A DNA stretch of 64,000 bases from Pseudomonas asturiensis (GTDB taxonomy: Bacteria; Pseudomonadota; Gammaproteobacteria; Pseudomonadales; Pseudomonadaceae), in contig NZ_FRDA01000008.1 of the NCBI RefSeq assembly GCF_900143095.1, forward strand, positions 62,001 to 126,000, in the 5' to 3' direction. Under the pieces are notes generated by a model. The model was given only the letters and a program-made list of their open reading frames with translations, searched no databases and was not told the DNA's origin. Below, piece after piece: positions 57,826-64,000 of the stretch (its first letter is position 1; every line of letters begins with the position of its first letter). The position numbers were made by a program, and so were the translations under genes.

Positions 57826-58245
57826 CAAGTGCAGTGTTGGATTTGTGATCGGAGGGGAAGATCGGCTTAAGGGTGCCAGGCGGGTGTTACCGTGCGCTGT
57901 GCTAGCGGGTTGGTCGGGAGAGCATGGGCACAATCGGCTGACTGTGTGGCAAATGGGGCGAGCTTTTTCGCTAGAGCGCTGGGCCTTCCGGCTGAAACCC
58001 AGCGCCTGAAATACACCCTTCGCGAGCAAGCTCGCTCCCACTCATGACTGCCCAACCTCGTGGGAGCAAGCTTGCTGCCACTCAGCAGTCCATAACCTCG
58101 CGGGAGCAAGCTTGCTGCCACTCAGCAGTCCATAACCTCGTGGGAGCGAGCTTGCTCGCGAAGAGGCGGTAACCGTCACTCGAAATGCACCTTTCGAGAT
58201 GCGACCCTCGCGAAAGGATGCACGCCCCCACCAAACGGATGTGTG
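57826..58245. other. Intergenic region between pmbA and the fagA promoter
   Basis: Of these 420 bases, 58018-58163 is occupied by REP elements (separate entry). The part 57826-58017 holds no frame I can support and no clear promoter. The pmbA stop is at 58246. No terminator with a T-run was found for pmbA; the REP structures may serve as 3' end. Confidence 0.6.
58018..58163. repeat. REP cluster with 40-bp tandem repeat
   Basis: One REP copy in reverse orientation (CTTCGCGAGCAAGCTCGCTC, 58018-58037) and one forward copy (GTGGGAGCGAGCTTGCTCGC, from 58140) bound two tandem 40-base units at 58054-58093 and 58094-58133. Each unit contains AACCTCG, GGGAGCAAGCTTGCTGCCAC and CAGCAGTCCAT, a variant of the same REP palindrome; the units differ at one base (CGT/CGC). 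The second unit's first 15 bases recur again at 58134. It lies between pmbA and the fagA promoter. Confidence 0.9.
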
Positions 58246-59592
58246 TCAGCTACCCGCCACCGTCATGCGCTCAATCAGCACCGAGCCCGTGCGGATGTTG
58301 CTGCGCAGCTCAAGATCGCTGCCAACGGCGACGATCTGCTTGAACATGTCACGCATGTTGCCAGCAATGGTCACTTCCTGAACCGGGAACTGAATCTCGC
58401 CATTCTCGACCCAGAAACCCGCTGCACCACGCGAGTAATCACCCGTGACCATGTTCAGGCCACTGCCCATCAGCTCGGTGACCAGCAGGCCACGACCCAT
58501 GCGCCGGATCAGCGCGTCCTGATCTTCCGTGCCATGGGTAACGAACAGATTGTGTACACCGCCCGCGTTCGCCGTACTCGGCATGCCCAGTTTGCGGCCC
58601 GAATAGGTGCTGAGCACGTAGGACACCAGGTCGCCCTTTTCAACGAAGGGTTTGGCGTAAGTCGCCAGGCCGTCGCTGTCGAATGCCGAGCTGCCCATGG
58701 CCCGCATCAGGTGTGGACGCTCGTCGATGGTCATCCACTCGGGAAACAGCCGATGGCCCAGCGAGTCCTGCAGGAATGAGGATTTGCGATACAGCGTGCC
58801 GCCGGAAATCGCGCCCAGAAAGCTGCCGAACAGACCGCCCGCCAGTTCGGCGGAAAACAGCACCGGCACTTCGCATGTCGGGACAGGACGTGCGCCCAGG
58901 CGGCTCGCGGCGCGCTGCGCCGCCTTGCGACCGATGCTCTCGGCATCCGCCAGCAACTGGCCCTGACGATTCACGTCGTACCAGTAATCTCGCTGCATCT
59001 GGCCTTCGCCTTCGGCGATCATCACGCAACTGAGGCTGTGACGGGTCGAGGCGTAGCCGCCGATAAAACCATTGCTGTTGCCGTAAACACGGCAGCCCTG
59101 ATGGGTGTTGAGCGTGGTGCCATCGGCGTTCTTGATGCGGTTGTCGGCATCGAAAGCGGCAGCCTCGCACAGCAGCGCCTTCTCGATGGCCTGCTCGGGC
59201 TTTATGTCCCACGCGTGATAGAGATCAAAATCCATGGTCTCCCTGGCCATCAACGCAGCATCGGCAAGACCCGAGCTTTCATCCTCCGACGTATGCTCGG
59301 CAATCGCCAAGGCTGCAGCGACCGTTTCGCGAATCGCCTCAGCGCCCGTGGCCGAGGTGCTGGCCGAGCCCTTGCGCTGGCCGACGTACAAGGTAATGCC
59401 GAACCCCTGATCGCGGTTGAACTCGACCGTTTCGACTTCGCGCTGACGCACCGAGGTCGACAGGCCCTGCTCCAGCGACACCGCGACTTCACACGCGCTG
59501 GCGCCCTGACGCCTGGCTTCGGCGATGATCTGCTCGACCTGTTCCTGCAGTTCGGGCAAGGCCTGTGGGCCGACGCTTTGGTTTGCACTCAT
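58246..59592 (-). CDS. pmbA: Metalloprotease component PmbA (TldE)
   Basis: PmbA (TldE) is the partner of TldD in the peptidase that matures microcin B17 and degrades CcdA antitoxin in E. coli. It lacks the zinc motif, which TldD supplies. The 448-residue protein (ATG 59592, GGAG six bases upstream) shows FNRDQGFGITLYVGQRKGSA (near 63-82) and the C-terminal domain LVTELMGSGLNMVTGDYSRGAAGFWVENGEI in parts. TldD lies 674 bases away across darP. Confidence 0.95.
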   Translation of the reverse strand: MSANQSVGPQALPELQEQVEQIIAEARRQGASACEVAVSLEQGLSTSVRQREVETVEFNRDQGFGITLYVGQRKGSASTSATGAEAIRETVAAALAIAEHTSEDESSGLADAALMARETMDFDLYHAWDIKPEQAIEKALLCEAAAFDADNRIKNADGTTLNTHQGCRVYGNSNGFIGGYASTRHSLSCVMIAEGEGQMQRDYWYDVNRQGQLLADAESIGRKAAQRAASRLGARPVPTCEVPVLFSAELAGGLFGSFLGAISGGTLYRKSSFLQDSLGHRLFPEWMTIDERPHLMRAMGSSAFDSDGLATYAKPFVEKGDLVSYVLSTYSGRKLGMPSTANAGGVHNLFVTHGTEDQDALIRRMGRGLLVTELMGSGLNMVTGDYSRGAAGFWVENGEIQFPVQEVTIAGNMRDMFKQIVAVGSDLELRSNIRTGSVLIERMTVAGS

Positions 59593-59699
59593 GACTTTCT
59601 CCATCAAATTCTGCTTTCGGCACAGGCCGAATACCGACCGGGCCGGACAAGCGGCCCTCGACTGGTTATCATGGCGGCGTTTCTTAGCGGACTGCCCCC

Positions 59700-60221
59700 A
59701 TGGTTGATTCTTACGACGACTCCCTCGACGGGGAGAAAAGCAAAACCCAGGTCAAACGAGAGCTGCATGCTCTGGTTGATCTCGGCGAGCGACTGACGAC
59801 ACTCAAAGCCGATGTACTGGCCAAGCTGCCGTTGACCGATGCACTGCGCAAGGCTTTGGCCGAAGCGCCGAAGCACACGGCCAACATTGCGCGCAAGCGG
59901 CACATCCTGTTCATTGGCAAGCTGATGCGCGATCAGGATCAGGAAGCCATTCTGGTTTTGCTGGACCAACTCGATGCCTCCACTCGCCAATACAATGAAC
60001 GTTTCCACGGTCTTGAGCGCTGGCGTGATCGCCTGATCGCGGGTGATGACAGCGACCTGGAAAAATTCGTGGTCGAATACCCTGACGCCGATCGCCAGCA
60101 ACTGCGTTCCTTGATCCGTCAGGCGCAACACGAAGTTGCACGCAACAAACCGCCGGCCACCAGCCGCAAAATCTTCAAATACATCCGTGAGCTGGACGAA
60201 ATCCAACGCGGTCTGCGTTGA
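59700..60221 (+). CDS. darP: Ribosome biogenesis factor DarP (YjgA)
   Basis: DarP/YjgA associates with late 50S precursors; exact role is not fully settled. The 173-residue helical protein shows [20 protein letters not shown] near 15-34 and [33 protein letters not shown] near 136-168, the family's ends. It is divergent from pmbA (107-base gap) and convergent with tldD. Confidence 0.92.
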   Translation: MVDSYDDSLDGEKSKTQVKRELHALVDLGERLTTLKADVLAKLPLTDALRKALAEAPKHTANIARKRHILFIGKLMRDQDQEAILVLLDQLDASTRQYNERFHGLERWRDRLIAGDDSDLEKFVVEYPDADRQQLRSLIRQAQHEVARNKPPATSRKIFKYIRELDEIQRGLR

Positions 60222-60230
60222 TCTCGACCT

Positions 60231-60260
60231 CGGGACCGGCCGTCATCGGCCAGTCCCGAC
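60231..60260. terminator. Hairpin between convergent darP and tldD
   Basis: TCGGGAC and GTCCCGA pair, then after one mismatch GGCC pairs with GGCC around GTCATC. There is no T-run on either side, so it may be a weak or factor-assisted terminator shared by darP and tldD. Confidence 0.5.
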
Positions 60261-60266
60261 TCATGT

Positions 60267-61706
60267 TCAGTTGCCTGTACCGCCCACGGTAATCGCGTCG
60301 ATTTTCAGCGTAGGCTGACCCACGCCCACTGGCACCGATTGCCCGTCCTTGCCGCAGGTACCGACGCCGCTGTCCAGCGACAGGTCGTTACCCACCATCG
60401 AAACCCGACTCATGGCTTCCGGCCCGTTCCCGATCAAGGTCGCACCTTTGACCGGCGCGGTGATCTTGCCGTCTTCGATCAGATACGCCTCGCTGGTCGA
60501 GAACACGAACTTGCCGCTGGTGATGTCCACCTGGCCGCCACCCAGGTTGGCGCAGTAGATACCACGCTTCACCGAGGCGATGATTTCCTGTGGATCACTC
60601 TGGCCGCCCAGCATGTAGGTGTTGGTCATGCGTGGCATTGGCAGGTGTGCATAGGATTCGCGACGGCCGTTGCCGGTGCGCGCCACACCCATCAGCCGTG
60701 CGTTCAGTTTGTCCTGCATATAGCCCTTGAGAACGCCGTTCTCGATCAGGGTCGTGCATTCGGTGGGCGTGCCTTCATCATCGACGCTCAGCGAACCGCG
60801 ACGACCGGCCAGCGTGCCGTCATCGACGATGGTGCACAGCTTGGAAGCGACCATCTCGCCCATGCGGCCGCTGTAAGCCGAACTGCCTTTGCGATTGAAG
60901 TCGCCTTCCAGGCCATGCCCCACCGCTTCGTGCAGCAGAACGCCTGACCAGCCCGAACCCAGCACGACGGGCAAGGTGCCTGCCGGTGCGGGAATCGCTT
61001 CCAGATTGACCAGCGCCTGACGCAGCGCTTCACGGGCATAGCCCATGGCGCGGTCGTCGGTCAGGAAATAACGGTAGTCGGTACGCCCGCCACCGCCATG
61101 GCCGCCGCGCTCGCGACGGCCATTCTGCTCGACGATGACACTGACGTTGAAGCGCACCAGCGGGCGCACATCGGCGGCAAGACTGCCGTCGGCAGCCGCC
61201 ACCAGAATCCGCTCCCAGACCCCGGCCATGCTCACCGAGACCTGCTGAATACGCGAATCCAGGGCACGGGTTGCCACATCGATGCGCTTGAGCAAGGCCA
61301 CCTTTTCAGCGCGGGTCAGGACTTCCAGCGGGTTATCCGGTGCATAGAGCTGCGTCACGTCCTGGGAGGTGAACGCCTGGACACGACCGTTCTGCCCTGC
61401 ACGGGAGATGGAGCGCGCAGCACGTGCGGCGGTAAGCAGCGCCTCTTCGGTGATGGCATTGCTGTACGCAAAACCGGTTTTCTCACCGGACTGTGCACGG
61501 ACTCCCACACCCTGATCAAGGTTGAAACTGCCTTCTTTGACGATTCCGTCTTCGAGCGACCAGGATTCGGAAATCATGCCTTGAAAATACAGATCAGCCG
61601 CGTCGATACCCGGGCCTGCCAGCTCGCCCAACACTGATTGCAGGCTGTCGAGGCTCAGGCCGCCGGGGGCCAGAAGGTGTTCGCTGACTGAGGACACGTC
61701 ACTCAT
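60267..61706 (-). CDS. tldD: Metalloprotease TldD
   Basis: The catalytic subunit of the TldD/PmbA peptidase. The zinc motif is HEAVGH (H259, E260, H264) in [14 protein letters not shown]. Length is 479 residues from ATG 61706, which has GGAG five bases upstream; a GTG two codons earlier is in frame. It follows the nitrilase gene by two bases and may be cotranscribed with it and yhdP. Confidence 0.97.
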   Translation of the reverse strand: MSDVSSVSEHLLAPGGLSLDSLQSVLGELAGPGIDAADLYFQGMISESWSLEDGIVKEGSFNLDQGVGVRAQSGEKTGFAYSNAITEEALLTAARAARSISRAGQNGRVQAFTSQDVTQLYAPDNPLEVLTRAEKVALLKRIDVATRALDSRIQQVSVSMAGVWERILVAAADGSLAADVRPLVRFNVSVIVEQNGRRERGGHGGGGRTDYRYFLTDDRAMGYAREALRQALVNLEAIPAPAGTLPVVLGSGWSGVLLHEAVGHGLEGDFNRKGSSAYSGRMGEMVASKLCTIVDDGTLAGRRGSLSVDDEGTPTECTTLIENGVLKGYMQDKLNARLMGVARTGNGRRESYAHLPMPRMTNTYMLGGQSDPQEIIASVKRGIYCANLGGGQVDITSGKFVFSTSEAYLIEDGKITAPVKGATLIGNGPEAMSRVSMVGNDLSLDSGVGTCGKDGQSVPVGVGQPTLKIDAITVGGTGN

Positions 61707-61708
61707 AT

Positions 61709-62554
61709 TCACTCCGAAGCAGGCCGCAAAGCGTCCTGCGAAAAAAAGCGCCGGTGAGTGGACACCGGCATCCGCGCCCGTATGGACGCCTGTTCTTCAC
61801 TGTCACGCGTGGCCAGCAGCACGGTTTCACCCTGCGCGTGCTGAGCCAGGACCCGCCCCCATGGGTCGATAATGGCGGCGTGTCCGTAAGTTTCGCGGGG
61901 CCCTGGATGCACCCCGCCTTGCGCGGCGGCCAGCACGTAGCACTGGGTTTCGATGGCCCGCGCACGGAGCAGAACATCCCAGTGCGCGGCCCCCGTCACA
62001 GCGGTAAACGCCGACGGCGCAGTGATCAGCTCGGCACCGGCTTCACGCAGCGCGGTGTACAGCTCCGGGAAACGCAGGTCATAACACACACTGAGCCCGA
62101 GTCTTCCAACCGGTGTGTCGACCACAACGACGTTGTTTCCATGAGCATAGTCATCCGACTCCCGGTAGCGACCTCGACTGTCGGCAACGTCCACGTCGAA
62201 CAGGTGCAGCTTGTCGTAGCGCGCCACCTGCTCGCCGTGCTCATCGATCAGCAACGAGCAAGCCGTGACCTTGCGCTCGGGCTGGCCATCGGGCGGGAGG
62301 GGAATGGTTCCGGCAACTACCCATAACCTGAGGTCACGGGCGGCCTGTTTCAACCACGGCAGGATCAATCCCTGACCGGAGGCTTCGGCACGACCAATGT
62401 CGGCCGCGTCGCGGCGGCCCATGGCGGCAAAGTTCTCGGGCAGCACAGCAAGCCGGGCACCGCCTTCGGCGGCCTGTTCCAGCAAGGCGCGTGCGCGAGC
62501 CAGGTTGCCCGCAACATCGCTCTGACTGACCATCTGAATCACGGCAAAAGACAT
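61709..62554 (-). CDS. Carbon-nitrogen hydrolase (nitrilase superfamily)
   Basis: A 281-residue nitrilase-fold amidase with the triad E40 (LPENF), K115 (RYDKLHLFD) and C157 ([12 protein letters not shown]). The sequence fits the Nit1/YbeM branch, whose members hydrolyse deaminated glutathione, but substrate is inferred. ATG 62554 ([10 protein letters not shown]) lies after GGGTCGCC. The order yhdP-nit-tldD-(darP)-pmbA is the P. aeruginosa one. Confidence 0.9.
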   Translation of the reverse strand: MSFAVIQMVSQSDVAGNLARARALLEQAAEGGARLAVLPENFAAMGRRDAADIGRAEASGQGLILPWLKQAARDLRLWVVAGTIPLPPDGQPERKVTACSLLIDEHGEQVARYDKLHLFDVDVADSRGRYRESDDYAHGNNVVVVDTPVGRLGLSVCYDLRFPELYTALREAGAELITAPSAFTAVTGAAHWDVLLRARAIETQCYVLAAAQGGVHPGPRETYGHAAIIDPWGRVLAQHAQGETVLLATRDSEEQASIRARMPVSTHRRFFSQDALRPASE

Positions 62555-62602
62555 GGCGACCCTTTTTTGAATGGCATGGCCACCACTGTACTCCATGCCG
62601 CG

Positions 62603-64000
62603 CTATTGAGGCTTTTCAAAAGGCTTGTCGAAGGTGATCTTCGGTTCTTTCCACGGTCCTTCGACCTTGTACTGCACGCTGGCAAAGCGCGCGACCTTGT
62701 CGCCCAACAGCTTGTCCACCAGGAACAATGCGCCGCCAATGGCTGGCGCGCCAACGATCAGCGCAGCGATAGGCAGGTTGTTGGTGACCGGCAGCGTGAC
62801 CAGCAGCTTGGCATCGACGCGGTCCTTGACCATGTCCAGCGTGCCGTTCAGCTCCAGGTTACTGGACGGCCCTGTCAGCGTGATGGGGTTACGGGTGACG
62901 TAAACCCCGTCGCTGGCCACCAGCAGGCCTTTGACCCGATCGTAGCTGAGGCCCTTGCCGAGCAGGTCAGAGAAATCCAGACGCAGGCGGCGGCCAATGG
63001 AGTTGAAGTTCAGCAACCCGAACACACGCAGGGCCTGGGCACCGCCCTCGACCTCCACAAACTGTCCGCTGCGCAGCGTAGCGTCCAGGCTGCCGGTGTA
63101 ACGTTTGAGCCCGACCCAGGCCGGGGAGCCGGGCCAGCGGCCGTCAAAATTCAGGTCGAAGCTTTCGCTGGTGACTGTGGGTGCAAAGCCCCAGGCCTTA
63201 AGGACATCGGCCAGATTCTTGCCGCCCAGATGCCCTTTGAACCAGCTGCTGCTGGATCCGGGGGTCCCCTCCCACACACCTTCGCCTTCCAGCAGAATGC
63301 CCTTGAGGCCAAGGCTCAGGTCGGTCATGCGCATACCCGCAACGCTTGGACGAATCTTCAGTGCCCAGGCGCCCAGTAGCTGATCGCCCTGAAACAGCTG
63401 GGATATCTTGACGTCCAGCGCTGGAATCTTGCGAGGATCGATATCAGCCAACGGGTCTGGCGCGTTCTCGACCACCGCTGCGTTGGGGTCGGCCGCAGGC
63501 AGGCGCACGTACAGCATGTTGATGCCGATCGGCGCGGACTTGGCATCGGGCAACGTAGCAGTGCCCTTGGCCAGCGCGCTGTCCAGCGACAGTGACCAGG
63601 CGGCAGCGGCGCGCTGCAGTTGCACACGGACGTCGTCCAGCGTGGTGCCCATCGCCGTCAGCTTGCCGATCTGCAGGTCGACGCTGTTAACCAGCTGTTT
63701 GGCGCTGCCGCCCGGGTCGCTGCCCGAGTAGCGGTCTGCGATAGCCTGCCAGGGCGCAACGTCCAGCTCCGTCAGGCTGCCACGGATTCGCAGTCCCTTG
63801 GCGTCGGGCACGATAGCGCCGCCCTTGCCCAGAAACAGTTCGCCGCGTCCGTCAGCGATCTTCCCCGCAGGCGCTGCATAGGCCAGGTTGGCCAGGTCGC
63901 CATACGCGGCTCCAAAACGTCTTTCAGCGCCTTTCAGCGTCATGCGGAATTCGCTGGCGCGCTCCTGCTCCGCGGTCTTGCCAAACGGCGCAGGCAGATC
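62603..64000 (-). CDS. yhdP: YhdP-family AsmA-like protein, N-terminal part outside window
   Basis: The frame is open to the window edge; the visible 465 or so codons (TAG-type stop at 62603-62605) are the C-terminal part of a protein that is usually about 1270 residues. YhdP is an inner membrane-anchored AsmA-like protein which, in E. coli, helps move phospholipid to the outer membrane with TamB and YdbH. The visible part shows the typical FNFDGRWPGSPA-like (LNFDGRWPGSPAWVGLK) and GLLNFNSIGRRLRLDFSDLLGKGLSYDRVKG (in parts) and the end ADALFLVDKLLGDKVARFASVQYKVEGPWKEPKI, read here with ALFLVDKLLGD. Beta-taco-like fold expected. Confidence 0.9.
   Translation of the reverse strand, partial: DLPAPFGKTAEQERASEFRMTLKGAERRFGAAYGDLANLAYAAPAGKIADGRGELFLGKGGAIVPDAKGLRIRGSLTELDVAPWQAIADRYSGSDPGGSAKQLVNSVDLQIGKLTAMGTTLDDVRVQLQRAAAAWSLSLDSALAKGTATLPDAKSAPIGINMLYVRLPAADPNAAVVENAPDPLADIDPRKIPALDVKISQLFQGDQLLGAWALKIRPSVAGMRMTDLSLGLKGILLEGEGVWEGTPGSSSSWFKGHLGGKNLADVLKAWGFAPTVTSESFDLNFDGRWPGSPAWVGLKRYTGSLDATLRSGQFVEVEGGAQALRVFGLLNFNSIGRRLRLDFSDLLGKGLSYDRVKGLLVASDGVYVTRNPITLTGPSSNLELNGTLDMVKDRVDAKLLVTLPVTNNLPIAALIVGAPAIGGALFLVDKLLGDKVARFASVQYKVEGPWKEPKITFDKPFEKPQ

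Noticed and set aside
58054..58133. Tandem 40-bp repeats as a possible CRISPR array
   Set aside because: The units are directly adjacent without unique spacers, are built from the REP palindrome, and no cas gene is near.

Overview
The window is a stretch of chromosomal backbone from a Pseudomonas, most likely of the P. syringae group or a close fluorescent relative. This rests on the fused cysNC, the short-form hisG, the fagA-fumC-orfX-sodA operon, the lptCAB-rpoN-hpf-ptsN-rapZ-ptsO block, the Pseudomonas REP motif (GGGAGCGAGCTTGCTCGCG) and codon use rich in G/C at third positions. Gene order closely follows the P. aeruginosa PAO1 region from about PA4405 to PA4476, recalled from memory and not searched. 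I see no prophage, insertion sequence, CRISPR array, tRNA or rRNA gene.

Layout. Positions 1-18400 hold the end of a DciA-type gene and then, on the minus strand, a complete division and cell wall cluster read mraZ, rsmH, ftsL, ftsI, murE, murF, mraY, murD, ftsW, murG, murC, ddlB, ftsQ, ftsA, ftsZ, lpxC. Most of these genes overlap by 1-11 bases. The cluster starts at a sigma70-type promoter carrying three 10-bp-spaced MraZ boxes and ends at a strong terminator. Next come the RNase P RNA gene and rsmI (minus). The plus-strand run lpoA, yraN, gmhA/diaA, dolP follows. sspA-sspB and the cytochrome bc1 operon petABC come next on the minus strand, then rplM-rpsI. A plus-strand AraC/DJ-1 type regulator sits between rplM and zapE and looks like the main accessory gene of the window.

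Positions 30100-39040 hold zapE, trpS (with a C-terminal extension), a small alpha/beta hydrolase, zapG, cysD-cysNC, a Nif3-family gene and the AlgW/DegS-type protease. Positions 39329-47323 (minus) hold the envelope and histidine block mlaFEDCB, ibaG, murA, hisG, hisD, hisC. Divergent from mlaF is kdsD, kdsC, lptC, lptA, lptB, rpoN, hpf, ptsN, rapZ, ptsO (47632-54672). Two outer-membrane lipid systems, Mla for phospholipid and Kds/Lpt for LPS, therefore lie back to back.

Positions 54673-57825 (minus) hold the iron-responsive operon fagA-fumC-orfX-sodA behind a good Fur box. It ends in what looks like a decayed fragment of a ZIP-type metal transporter gene. A REP cluster with a 40-bp tandem repeat follows. 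The window closes with pmbA, darP/yjgA, tldD, a nitrilase-family gene and the C-terminal part of a YhdP-like gene cut by the window end.

Nothing here amounts to a clearly new system. The best leads are the Fur-controlled operon with two uncharacterised proteins and a lost terminal gene, the AraC/DJ-1 regulator whose nucleophile-elbow cysteine is missing, the DUF1508-like tail on TrpRS, and the repeat clusters.
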